Source: Sphaerisporangium siamense
GTDB lineage: Bacteria; Actinomycetota; Actinomycetes; Streptosporangiales; Streptosporangiaceae
Assembly (NCBI RefSeq): GCF_014205275.1
Contig: NZ_JACHND010000001.1
Span: 1,798,001-1,862,000 of the forward strand
Direction of reading: 5' to 3'
Length of the DNA stretch: 64,000 bases
Part shown: positions 23,114 to 31,443 of the stretch, piece after piece
Layout: every line of letters begins with the position of its first letter
Numbering within the stretch: the first letter of the stretch is position 1
The notes under the pieces: generated by a model
Told to the model about the DNA's origin: nothing
What the model saw: the letters and a program-made list of their open reading frames with translations, nothing else
The model's database searches: none
Made by a program: the position numbers and the translations under genes

Positions 23114-24013
23114 TCAGCGGGTCCACAGGGTCTCCTGGGTGGAGCGGACCAGGGCCATCAGTTCGGGGGAGGTCTGGTCGGGGGGCCAGGTCAGGCCGAA
23201 GGTCAGGCGCAGGTCGTCGGCGTCGAAGGGGACGAAGGTGATGTCGGGCCTGCGGATCGACGAGATGAGCAGGTGGGGGACCGGCAGGAGGCCGGCGCCC
23301 GCGGCGACGAGGTCGAGGGCGGCGGCGAAGTCGTCGATCTCGTCGGCCACGACGTGGTGCTGGTGCGGGCCGCGCAGCCGGGCGGCCAGCCGCTCCCACA
23401 TGCCGCCGGGCGGCCGTTCACGCGGCATCAGGATCTTGTGGCGGGCCAGGTGGGCGGGGCGCAGCGGCCCGCGTGCCGCCAGCGGGTCGCCCGCGGGCAC
23501 GGCCAGGTGGCCGACGGTGACGTGGAAGCGGGTGCCCGTCGTCATGCGCAGCGGGAACGGCGAGCCGAGGATCGCCGCCGACGCCTCGCCCCGCTCCAGG
23601 GCCGCCGTGGCCGCGCGCCGCCCGAGCGGGGTCAGCTCGACGGCGATCGGCGGCGTGCGCCGGGCGAGCCGCCGCGCCACGCGCGCGGCCAGCACTCCGA
23701 CCAATGGCGCATAAGCCAGACGAATAGCTGGGATTTCGGGGATGGTGAGCCGCGCCGCCTCGGTGGTGAGCGCGGTCAGGGCGTCCAGGACGGACTCGGC
23801 GTGCGGCAGCAGCGCCTTCCCTGCGGACGAGAGCCGTACCTCGCGGCTGGTGCGGCCGAACAGGCGTACGCCGAGACCGCGTTCGAGGCGGGATATCGCC
23901 TGGCTGACGGCCGGCTGGGACATGCCGAGCTCGGCGGCGGCCCGCGAGAAGCCGCCGTTGCGCGCCACGCTCACGAAGCAGCGGAGGTCGCGCGGGTGCG
24001 GGCCGTGATCCAT
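23114..24013 (-). CDS. LysR family regulator, divergent from metE
   Basis: 299 residues from an ATG at 24013. The N-terminal helix-turn-helix is typical: DLRCFVSVARNGGFSRAAAELGMSQPAVSQAISRLERGLGVRLFGRTSREVRLSSAGKALL (abridged here as a description of residues 9-65). The C-terminal substrate-binding domain runs from about 85 to the end. An upstream start at 24055 would add 14 residues. It lies 129 bases from metE on the opposite strand, the same arrangement as metR-metE in other bacteria, so it may be a MetR-like activator responding to homocysteine. No clear MetR box was found between them, so this function is inferred from position only. Confidence 0.88.
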   Translation of the reverse strand: MDHGPHPRDLRCFVSVARNGGFSRAAAELGMSQPAVSQAISRLERGLGVRLFGRTSREVRLSSAGKALLPHAESVLDALTALTTEAARLTIPEIPAIRLAYAPLVGVLAARVARRLARRTPPIAVELTPLGRRAATAALERGEASAAILGSPFPLRMTTGTRFHVTVGHLAVPAGDPLAARGPLRPAHLARHKILMPRERPPGGMWERLAARLRGPHQHHVVADEIDDFAAALDLVAAGAGLLPVPHLLISSIRRPDITFVPFDADDLRLTFGLTWPPDQTSPELMALVRSTQETLWTR

Positions 24014-24142
24014 GCTCCAGTATGACCTCCGCGCGGCCAGGGACGACGCGGCCATTCATAAGCGAACGCAATCAATGGGCCCGGTGCGCGGCGAAGCAGG
24101 GCACGATGCCGTCCGACCGATCTTCCGCCGGAAGGAGCCCGC

Positions 24143-26410
24143 ATGCCCGCCGAACGCACCTCTCCGTTCCCCGCCTCGACCGTCCTCGGCTACCCGAGGA
24201 TCGGGCCGGACCGGGAGCTGAAACGGGCGCTGGAGCGGTACTGGGACGGCCACGCGACCGCCGGCGAGCTCCGGCAGGAGGGCGCGCGCGTCCGCGAGCG
24301 GACCTGGCGCCACCTGCGCTCCCTGGGGCTGGACGCGCTCCCGTCCAACACGTTCTCCTACTACGACCAGGTGCTGGACACGGCGGTGGCGCTGGACGCC
24401 GTCCCCGAGCGGTACCGGGGGCCGTCCCCGCTGGACACCTATTTCGCGATGGCGCGCGGTGCCCCCGACGTCGCGCCGCTGCGGATGACCAAGTGGTTCG
24501 ACACCAACTACCACTACATCGTCCCGGAGATCGGCCCGGACACCGTCTTCCGTCCCGTGCCGGACAAAGCGGTCGCGGAGGCGCGCGAGGCGCGCGCGCT
24601 GGGCCTGGACACCCGGCCGGTGCTGATCGGGCCGGTCACGTTCCTGCTGCTGGCCCAGGCGGCCCCGGGCGCCCCGAAGGGGTTCCACCCGCTGGACCGG
24701 CTGGGCGACGTGCTGGACGTCTACGGCCGCCTGCTCGCGGCGCTCGCCGCCGAGGGCGTGAGCTGGGCGCAGCTCGACGAGCCCGCCCTCGTCGCCGACC
24801 GCACCGGCGCGGAGCTGGACGCGGTCCGGCAGGCGTACGAGCACCTGGGCACGCTCACCGCCCGGCCGGGGCTGTTCGTCGCCTCCTACTTCGGCGACCT
24901 CGGCGAGGCCCTGCCGGTGATCGCGCGCACGCCGGTCGAGGCCGTCGGCGTGGACCTCGTGCGCGGCCGCACGCCCGTCCGGACGCTCGGGGAGGAGCTC
25001 GCTGGCAAGACCGTGGTGGCGGGCGTGGTCTCCGGGCGCGACGTCTGGCGCACCGGCCGCGACCGGGCGCTGGCCACGCTGCGCGCCCTCCGCGCCCACG
25101 TGGACCGGGTCGTGGTGAGCACCTCCTGCTCACTACTGCACGTCCCGCACAGCCTGGAACGCGAGACCGGCCTGGACCCGGCGCTGCTGCGGCGGCTGGC
25201 GTTCGCCGACGAGAAGGTCGCCGAGGTGGTGGAGCTGGCCCGCCTGCTGAAGGCCGCCCCGCGCGTCGAGCCGTTCCCCGCGCCCGACGTCCACGGCGGG
25301 ACGGAGGCCGGCCTCCCCGTCTGGGAGACCCGCTCGCCGTATCCCGTGCGAGCCGCCGCCCAGGCCGAACACCTGGGGCTGCCCGCGCTGCCGGTGACCA
25401 CGATCGGCTCCTTCCCGCAGACCGACGAGCTGCGCGCGGCCCGCGCGGCGCTCGCCCGCGGCGAGCTGCCGGTGCCGGACTACGAGGACCGCGTCCGCGC
25501 GGAGATCGAGCGCGCCGTCCGCGTGCAGGAGCGGCTCGGCCTGGACGTCCTGGTGCACGGCGAGCCCGAGCGCAACGACATGGTGCAGTACTTCGCCGAG
25601 CACCTCGACGGCTTCGCGGTGACCCGCCACGGCTGGGTGCAGTCGTACGGCTCGCGGTGCACGCGCCCGCCGATCCTGCACGGGGACGTCCACCGGCCCG
25701 CGCCGATCACGGTCCGCTGGGCGCGGTACGCGCGGTCGCTGACGGACCGGCCGGTCAAGGGCATGCTGACCGGCCCGGTGACGATCGTGGCCTGGTCGTT
25801 CCGCCGCGACGACCTGCCGCTGCGCGAGGTGATGCTCCAGGTGGCCGACGCGGTGCGCGCCGAGGTCCTCGACCTGGAGGCGGCGGGCGTGTCGGTGATC
25901 CAGGTGGACGAGCCGGCGCTGCGCGAGCTGATGCCGCTGCGCCGGGCGGCGCAGGACGCCTACCTGGCGTGGGCGGTGGCCGCGTACCGGCGGGCGACCT
26001 CGGGCGCGGGGGACCGGACGCAGATCCACACCCACCTGTGCTACTCCGACGCCGACCAGATCATCGCCGCCGTCGACGCCCTGGACGCGGACGTCACGAC
26101 CGTCGAGTCGGCCCGGTCGCACGGGCGCGTCCTGCGGGAGCCCGCGGTGCGCGACTTCGGGCGGGGGCTCGGGCCGGGGGTGTACGACATCCATTCGCCG
26201 CGCGTGCCCGCGGCCGGGGAGGTGGAGGAGCTGCTGGAGGCGGTGCTGCGCGTCCTGCCCGCCGAGCGGGTGTGGGTCAACCCCGACTGCGGCCTGAAGA
26301 CGCGCACCTACGAGCAGGTGGAGGCGGCGCTGGCCACCATGGTGGCCGCGACGGGCCGCCTGCGCGCGAGGCTCGCGCCTCAGCCCTCTTCTTCGTCGTC
26401 GTCGGTGTAG
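24143..26410 (+). CDS. metE: cobalamin-independent methionine synthase
   Basis: 755 residues. It transfers the methyl group of 5-methyltetrahydropteroyltri-glutamate to homocysteine, the last step of methionine synthesis, without B12. The N-terminal half begins STVLGYPRIGPDRELKRALE; the C-terminal catalytic half has TTIGSFPQTDELR, LVHGEPERNDMVQYF, IQVDEPALRE, the zinc ligands in IHTHLCYSD and the final Cys in NPDCGLKTR. Length is normal for the family. GGAAGGAG lies six bases before the ATG. A LysR gene is divergent from it. No cobalamin riboswitch is visible in the short upstream region, unlike many actinomycete metE genes. The last 31 bases overlap the convergent gene, which gives the run of Ser codons at the end. 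Confidence 0.97.
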   Translation: MPAERTSPFPASTVLGYPRIGPDRELKRALERYWDGHATAGELRQEGARVRERTWRHLRSLGLDALPSNTFSYYDQVLDTAVALDAVPERYRGPSPLDTYFAMARGAPDVAPLRMTKWFDTNYHYIVPEIGPDTVFRPVPDKAVAEAREARALGLDTRPVLIGPVTFLLLAQAAPGAPKGFHPLDRLGDVLDVYGRLLAALAAEGVSWAQLDEPALVADRTGAELDAVRQAYEHLGTLTARPGLFVASYFGDLGEALPVIARTPVEAVGVDLVRGRTPVRTLGEELAGKTVVAGVVSGRDVWRTGRDRALATLRALRAHVDRVVVSTSCSLLHVPHSLERETGLDPALLRRLAFADEKVAEVVELARLLKAAPRVEPFPAPDVHGGTEAGLPVWETRSPYPVRAAAQAEHLGLPALPVTTIGSFPQTDELRAARAALARGELPVPDYEDRVRAEIERAVRVQERLGLDVLVHGEPERNDMVQYFAEHLDGFAVTRHGWVQSYGSRCTRPPILHGDVHRPAPITVRWARYARSLTDRPVKGMLTGPVTIVAWSFRRDDLPLREVMLQVADAVRAEVLDLEAAGVSVIQVDEPALRELMPLRRAAQDAYLAWAVAAYRRATSGAGDRTQIHTHLCYSDADQIIAAVDALDADVTTVESARSHGRVLREPAVRDFGRGLGPGVYDIHSPRVPAAGEVEELLEAVLRVLPAERVWVNPDCGLKTRTYEQVEAALATMVAATGRLRARLAPQPSSSSSSV

Positions 26411-26637
26411 GCGTCGAGGAGTTCCCGGCGCAGCAGGTCGGTGCGGACCATCAGCGCGCCGAGGAGCTCCTCGTCGTTGAGCCCGTCCGTGCGCCGGAAC
26501 GCCCACGAGGAGCGGCCCTCGTCGTCGAAGCACTTGACGAGGATGATCGCGCCCAGGGCCGTCCACCCGTCGGGGAGCGGTGAGACAGTGAGGCCCGACA
26601 AGGCGTCGCCCACCGGGACGTAGTCGTCGTCTTCCAC
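26380..26637 (-). CDS. hypothetical small acidic protein overlapping metE 3' end
   Basis: 85 residues from a GTG with GGGAGAAG seven bases upstream. The sequence is very acidic at both ends (MEDDDYVPVGDALSGLTVSPLPDGW ... LDAYTDDDEEEG), with a central AIILVKCFDDEGRSSWAFRRTDGLNDEELLGALMVRTDLLR. The patterned DEGRSSWAFRRTDGLNDEE looks like a real conserved small domain of unknown function rather than a chance frame. Its 3' end overlaps the end of metE by 31 bases on the opposite strand, so one of the two coding ends has been shaped by the other. Function unknown. Confidence 0.75.
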   Translation of the reverse strand: MEDDDYVPVGDALSGLTVSPLPDGWTALGAIILVKCFDDEGRSSWAFRRTDGLNDEELLGALMVRTDLLRRELLDAYTDDDEEEG

Positions 26638-26730
26638 CGTCGCTTCTCCCCGAGTCCGCAGGTCGAAGACCTACTTTATGGTCACAGGATCCTCGGGTGC
26701 GCGTCCGGGCCCACGTCAGGGGCCTGATTC

Positions 26731-26745
26731 GCCGATAAGATCGGC
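26731..26745. promoter_or_regulatory. 15-bp palindrome over the -10 box of the TetR gene
   Basis: GCCGATAAGATCGGC is a perfect 6+3+6 palindrome. It contains the -10 element TAAGAT (26736-26741), which is followed by six bases and the ATG, a leaderless promoter. A repressor bound here would block the polymerase, so it is the probable autoregulatory site of the TetR protein. Confidence 0.65.
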
Positions 26746-26747
26746 CC

Positions 26748-27359
26748 ATGACCCCGGAAGCGCCAGACGGGCCCGGCGGCCCGTCCGGGGTCGCGGCCGA
26801 GCGTCCCCTGCGGGCCGACGCCCGGCGCAACCGGGCCCGCGTGCTGCGGGCGGCGGACGCCGTCTTCGCGGCCAAGGGCGCCGGCGCCTCCACCGAGGAG
26901 GTCGCCCGCGAGGCGGGGGTGGGCATCGGCACGGTCTTCCGGCACTTCCCCACCAAGGAGGCCCTGCTGACGGCCGTCCTCGTCGACCGCCTGCGGAGGC
27001 TGGCCGACGAGGCGGAGGCGCAGGCGGACGCGGAGGACCCGGGCGGCGCGTTCTTCCGCTTCTTCGCGCGCGTGGTGGACCAGGGCCGTACGAAGAACAC
27101 CTTCACCGACCTGCTGCGGCAGGCCGGTGTGGACGTCAGGGCGGAGACCGCGGCGTACGGCGCCCGCGTCAGCGCCGCGGTGGCGGGCCTGCTCGTCCGC
27201 GCGCAGCGTGCGGGGGCCGTGCGCGAGGACGCCGGGGTGGCCGAGGTGCTGGCGCTGATGGCCGGGGCCGCGCGCGCCGCCGAGCACGCCGCGTTCGACG
27301 ACGAGGTGCGGGCCAGGGCCCTGGCCATCGTCTTCGACGGCCTGCGCCCGGCGCGCTGA
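26748..27359 (+). CDS. TetR family regulator upstream of ABC-F gene
   Basis: 203 residues. An N-terminal helix-turn-helix is seen at about 25-70 (RADARRNRARVLRAADAVFAAKGAG, then STEEVAREAGVGIGTVFRHFPTKEALLTAVL), with a helical ligand-binding region after it. The start is fixed by a leaderless promoter: TAAGAT, six bases, ATG. A perfect 15-bp palindrome overlaps that -10 box. The next gene, an ABC-F ATPase, begins 68 bases downstream on the same strand, so the regulator may control both. TetR members with this type of N-terminus often control efflux or resistance genes, but the ligand here is unknown. Confidence 0.92.
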   Translation: MTPEAPDGPGGPSGVAAERPLRADARRNRARVLRAADAVFAAKGAGASTEEVAREAGVGIGTVFRHFPTKEALLTAVLVDRLRRLADEAEAQADAEDPGGAFFRFFARVVDQGRTKNTFTDLLRQAGVDVRAETAAYGARVSAAVAGLLVRAQRAGAVREDAGVAEVLALMAGAARAAEHAAFDDEVRARALAIVFDGLRPAR

Positions 27360-27427
27360 CCCGATATCCGGATGCGGGCCGGTCCCCGCTCTGGATACCC
27401 TCCGCGGGAAGGCTTGGAGGGATCGTC

Positions 27428-29038
27428 GTGGGTCATGTCGAGGTGGGTCGCCTGACCTACGTGCTGCCCGATGGGCGTCCCCTGCTCAACGAGGTGTCCT
27501 TCCGCGTCGGCGAGGGCCTGAAGGCGGCGCTGGTCGGCCCGAACGGGGCGGGCAAGACCACGCTGATGCGGCTGATCGCCGGCGACGCGCGGCCGGTGGA
27601 GGGCAGCGTCGCGTCCTCGGGCGGGCTGGGGGTGATGCGCCAGTTCATCGGCAGCATCCGGGACGGCCGCACGGTCCACGACCTGCTGCTGTCGGTGGCC
27701 CCGGCCCGCGTCCAGGAGGCGGCGCGCGCGCTGGAGGCGTCCGAGCTGGCGATGATGGAGCGCGAGGACGAGAAGACCCAGATGCGCTACGCCCAGGCCA
27801 TCACCGACTACACCGACGCCGGCGGCTACGACATCGAGGTGCTCTGGGACACCTGCACCATGGCCGCGCTCGGCGCGCCGTACGACCGGGTCAAGTACCG
27901 CGAGGTGGACACGTTGTCCGGCGGCGAGCAGAAGCGCCTGGTGCTGGAGGCCCTGCTGCGCGGCCCCGACCAGACCCTGCTGCTGGACGAGCCGGACAAC
28001 TATCTCGACGTCCCCGGCAAGCTCTGGCTGGAACAGGCGCTCAGGGAGACGCAGAAGACCGTCCTGCTCGTCTCGCACGACCGCCAGCTCCTGGCCAACG
28101 TCGCCGACCGCATCGTCACGGTCGAGGGCGGCAACGTGTGGATCCACGGCGGCGGGTTCGCCACCTACGCCGAGGCCCGCAGAGATCGCAACGCCCGCCT
28201 GGAGGAGCTGCGCCGCCGCTGGGACGAGGAGCACGCCAAGATCAAGCGGCTGGTCGTGATGCTCAAACAGAAGGCCATGTACAACGACGGCATGGCCCCG
28301 GCCTACCACGCCGCCCAGACCCGCCTGCGGCGCTTCGAGGAGGCCGGCCCGCCCGAGGTGGCGCCGAAGGACCAGTCGATCACGATGCGCCTGCGCGGCG
28401 GGCGCACGGGCAAGCGCGCGGTGATCTGCGAGCACCTGGAGCTCACCGGCCTGATGAAGCCGTTCGACCTGGAGGTCTGGTACGGCGAGCGGGTGGCCGT
28501 GCTCGGCTCGAACGGCTCGGGCAAGTCGCACTTCCTGCGTCTGATCGCGGGCGAGGAGATCCGGCACACGGGCGTGGCCAGGCTCGGCGCGCGGGTCGTC
28601 CCCGGCCACTTCGCGCAGACCCACGCCCGGCCCGAGCTGCGGGGCAGGACTCCCTGCGAGATCGTCATGACCGAGCACGCCAGGCTCAAGAACGAGGCGA
28701 TGAAGGCCCTGGCCCGCTACGAGCTGGCGGGCGCGGTCGCCGAGCAGCGGTTCGAGACGTTGTCGGGCGGCCAGCAGGCCCGGCTGCAGATCCTGCTGCT
28801 CGAACTCTCGGGCGCGACGCTCCTGCTCCTCGACGAGCCGACCGACAACCTCGACCTGGCCAGCGCCGAGGCTCTGCAGGACGGCCTGAGCGGGTTCGAC
28901 GGCACGGTGCTCGCGGTCACGCACGACCGCTGGTTCGCCGCCGACTTCGACCGCTATCTGGTGTTCGGCGCGGACGGCCGCGTGTACGAATCGCCGGAAC
29001 CGGTGTGGGACGAGACCCGGGTGGCGCGCGAGCGCTGA
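27428..29038 (+). CDS. ABC-F family ATP-binding protein (ribosome-associated type)
   Basis: 536 residues from a GTG with GGAGG seven bases upstream. Two ABC domains and no membrane segments: Walker A GPNGAGKTTLMRL near residue 40 and GSNGSGKSHFLRL near 360, signatures LSGGEQKRLVLEALL and LSGGQQARLQILLLEL, Walker B LLLDEPDNYLDVP and LLLDEPTDNLDLA. The interdomain linker is charged and helical (ARRDRNARLEELRRRWDEEHAKIKRLVVMLKQKAM in description, residues 250-285). ABC-F proteins act on the ribosome, either protecting it from antibiotics or tuning translation, and are not transporters. The TetR gene just upstream favours an inducible resistance role, but a housekeeping role is possible. Confidence 0.93.
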   Translation: MGHVEVGRLTYVLPDGRPLLNEVSFRVGEGLKAALVGPNGAGKTTLMRLIAGDARPVEGSVASSGGLGVMRQFIGSIRDGRTVHDLLLSVAPARVQEAARALEASELAMMEREDEKTQMRYAQAITDYTDAGGYDIEVLWDTCTMAALGAPYDRVKYREVDTLSGGEQKRLVLEALLRGPDQTLLLDEPDNYLDVPGKLWLEQALRETQKTVLLVSHDRQLLANVADRIVTVEGGNVWIHGGGFATYAEARRDRNARLEELRRRWDEEHAKIKRLVVMLKQKAMYNDGMAPAYHAAQTRLRRFEEAGPPEVAPKDQSITMRLRGGRTGKRAVICEHLELTGLMKPFDLEVWYGERVAVLGSNGSGKSHFLRLIAGEEIRHTGVARLGARVVPGHFAQTHARPELRGRTPCEIVMTEHARLKNEAMKALARYELAGAVAEQRFETLSGGQQARLQILLLELSGATLLLLDEPTDNLDLASAEALQDGLSGFDGTVLAVTHDRWFAADFDRYLVFGADGRVYESPEPVWDETRVARER

Positions 29039-29130
29039 GCGCGCGGCCCGGGTGTGCCGCCGTTAAAGAATCCGTACGGGTTGCGCGTGTCGGAGGAATC
29101 GCGCCCGACTAACCGGGCTATGACGGCCTT

Positions 29131-29955
29131 GTGACCCAGCGTAGTCGAAACTCGACAGCACTCGGACTCGCTCTCGGCGTGGCGGCCTCGCTCGCCGGGC
29201 TCGCCGGGTGCGGTGGCGAGGCGCCGCGGCGCGAGCGGCCGCTGAAGCCGCTCGTGCTCAAGGAGCAGACCTCGTCGGTCGCCCAGGGGACCGGCGGGTA
29301 CGTGGTGACGTGGGCCGGCGTGATCAGCAACCCGAACCGCTGGCACTTCGGCGAGAACGTCGCGGCGACCGTGGTGGGCAAGGACGCCTCCGGCAAGGAG
29401 GTGGTCCGCATGCAGCAGCCGCTGGACGCCGTCCCCCCGTGGGGGGCGCTGAAGTTCACCGGCCAGGCCACCGCCGCCTCCGCGCCCGTGGACGTCAAGG
29501 TGTCCTTCCGTCCGGCCCACTGGCGGCGCGCGGCGCGGATCCCTTCCGCGTTCGTGCCGTTCCCCGTCTCCGGGGCCAACACCGAGAAGCTCGGCAACGG
29601 CACCTACCTGGTCACCGGCGCGGTCGGCAACCCGTACGCCAAGGCGGCGACGAGCCTGGTCGTGACCGCGCTGCTGCGCGACAAGGACGGCAGGCTGATC
29701 GGCGGCGGCAGCACCTACGTGGACGACGTGCGCGCCGGGTCGCCGCGCCGGTTCGTGCTGACGGTGGACAGCCTCAGCGGTGGCGCGCAGGTGGCGCGCA
29801 CGGACATCGCCGCGCGGACCTGGGGGTCCAGCGCGCGGCCGTACGAGGAGCTGGCCATGAGCGGCGCGGTGCCGCCGAGCACGGTCAAGCCGAGGACCCC
29901 ACCGTTCGCCAGGGACCGCGGGTATCAGGCGATGCCCGTCGACAGCCGGCCGTGA
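29131..29955 (+). CDS. lipoprotein with FxLYD-like repeats, function unknown
   Basis: 274 residues from a GTG. The N-terminus is a lipoprotein signal peptide with lipobox LAGC at about residues 24-27, so the mature protein should be anchored outside the membrane. Two similar beta-sandwich-like segments follow: TGGYVVTWAGVISNPNRWHFGENVAATVVGKDASGKEVVR and NGTYLVTGAVGNPYAKAATSLVVTALLRDKDGRLIG (described, residues 50-90 and 155-190). Both have the pattern of FxLYD-type domains, in which an aromatic or Asn-Pro turn precedes a variable loop. The C-terminal 50 residues are Pro- and Arg-rich. No enzyme motif is visible. It sits between the ABC-F gene and a saccharopine-dehydrogenase-like gene, with no sign of co-transcription. 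Confidence 0.8.
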   Translation: MTQRSRNSTALGLALGVAASLAGLAGCGGEAPRRERPLKPLVLKEQTSSVAQGTGGYVVTWAGVISNPNRWHFGENVAATVVGKDASGKEVVRMQQPLDAVPPWGALKFTGQATAASAPVDVKVSFRPAHWRRAARIPSAFVPFPVSGANTEKLGNGTYLVTGAVGNPYAKAATSLVVTALLRDKDGRLIGGGSTYVDDVRAGSPRRFVLTVDSLSGGAQVARTDIAARTWGSSARPYEELAMSGAVPPSTVKPRTPPFARDRGYQAMPVDSRP

Positions 29956-30053
29956 GTCCCGGGCTGACCGCGTCGACCGCCGGGACCGCTCCAGGCGGAG
30001 ACCGGCCCGCCCCGCTATGGATCTTGAAAAGCCCCGCGGGTTACGGTACTTAC

Positions 30054-31160
30054 ATGACCTCCCCCCGGATAGTCATCTTCGGCGCCACCGGTTACACGGG
30101 CAGGCTCACGGTCGAGGCGCTCCTGGCCCGCGGCGCCCATCCGGTGCTGGCGGGACGCGACCCGGCGCGGCTGGAGTCGCTGGCCTCCTCGCTGCCGGTG
30201 GAGCTGCCGACCGCGGTCGCCGACGTGAACAGGCCCGCGACGATCCGGCGGATCATCGAGCCGGGCGGCGTGCTGATCTCGACCGTGGGGCCGTTCGCCC
30301 GGTGGGGCGAGCCCGCGGTCGAGGCGGCGATCGAGGCCGGGGGCGTCTATCTGGACTCCACCGGGGAGCCGACGTTCATCCGCCGCATCTTCCAGCGGTA
30401 CGGCCCGGCGGCGGCGGCCTCGGGGGCGACGCTTCTCACCGCGTTCGGATATGACTACGTGCCGGGCAATCTGGCCGCGGGGCTCGCGCTGCGCAAAGCG
30501 GGGCCCGAAGCCGTACGCGTGGATATTGGGTATTTCGTACAGGGCAATATGGTGCGGCGGTCGAGCGCGGGCACGCGGGCGTCGATCCTCGGAATGCTCC
30601 TGGACCCTATGTACGGCTTTCGTGAGGGCCGTATTCTCCGCGAGCACGGGCGCACCCGCGTTTTCTCGGTGAACGGCAGGCGCAGGCAGGCGCTGTCCGT
30701 CGGCGCCTCGGAGCATTTCGCGCTGCCGCGGACGCACGCCGGGCTCCGCGAGGTGAACGTCTACCTGGGGTGGTTCGGCGGGCTCACCAGGGCGGTGGGC
30801 GCGGCGGCCAGGGCGACGCCCTTCTTCGCCGCGATCCCGGGCGCCAAGCGGGTCACCGAGCTCGTCGCCGACCGCGTGCTCCAGTCGGGAGGCAGGGACG
30901 GATCTTCGACGGCGTCCGCCGAGGAGGTCTCGTCCCAGGTCGTGGCCGAGGCGTTCGACCGCGACGGGGTGCGGCTGGCCTCGGTCGAGCTGCACGGCGG
31001 CGACCCGTACGACTTCACCGCGCGCGTGCTGGCGTGGGGCGCGGTCACGGCGGGGGTCGAGGGCGTGGCGGCCCAGGGGGCGGTGGGGCCCGCCGAAGCG
31101 TTCGGGCTGGAGGGCCTCGTGCGCGGGTGCGACCAGGCGGGGCTGCACGCCATCGCCTGA
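30054..31160 (+). CDS. saccharopine dehydrogenase family / trans-acting enoyl reductase-like protein
   Basis: 368 residues. The start is set by TACGGT six bases before the ATG (leaderless). The N-terminal Rossmann domain is clear: RIVIFGATGYTGRLTVEALLARGAHPVLAGRDPARLE, then a VADVNRPATI segment and VLISTVGPFARWGEPAVEAAIEAG. This is the saccharopine-dehydrogenase-like superfamily, in the branch that includes mycobacterial trans-acting enoyl reductase. The C-terminal domain (SVNGRRRQALSVGASEHFALPR ... GVEGVAAQGAVGPAEAFGLEG in outline) is typical of this branch. It probably reduces a C=C or imine of a lipid or polyketide intermediate with NADPH, but no polyketide synthase is in the window. About 280 lower-G+C bases follow before the next gene. 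Confidence 0.85.
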   Translation: MTSPRIVIFGATGYTGRLTVEALLARGAHPVLAGRDPARLESLASSLPVELPTAVADVNRPATIRRIIEPGGVLISTVGPFARWGEPAVEAAIEAGGVYLDSTGEPTFIRRIFQRYGPAAAASGATLLTAFGYDYVPGNLAAGLALRKAGPEAVRVDIGYFVQGNMVRRSSAGTRASILGMLLDPMYGFREGRILREHGRTRVFSVNGRRRQALSVGASEHFALPRTHAGLREVNVYLGWFGGLTRAVGAAARATPFFAAIPGAKRVTELVADRVLQSGGRDGSSTASAEEVSSQVVAEAFDRDGVRLASVELHGGDPYDFTARVLAWGAVTAGVEGVAAQGAVGPAEAFGLEGLVRGCDQAGLHAIA

Positions 31161-31443
31161 CCGGGCGTACGAGGTTCCGTGAATCCGTTTCATATAAGCC
31201 GTGGTGAATTCGCCGTGCCGTCAGGTCGATGTCGCGATATGTGAATGACTTTTCATGCCGGTCTGCCGTCATTCGGCCTATGGTTCTGTCTGATCATCTG
31301 GTGATATATCGAGCCTGATAGCGGTATTGCGGGCGCACCGTCCCGAACAATCTTGCTGGCTTTCATTACGGTATTAATACAAGGCAGGTCATTGTCCGGG
31401 AAACGGTGGAGCGAGCAGTTACCGAGCCTTTACTGTCGGTTAC

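Noticed and set aside
24014-24142. Cobalamin riboswitch before metE
   Set aside because: Only 129 bases separate the divergent genes and no B12-box core was found.
25133-28924. Very long open frame on the minus strand opposite metE and the ABC-F gene
   Set aside because: It covers several well-supported genes on the other strand, has no family motif, and is the expected mirror of G+C-rich third-position bias.
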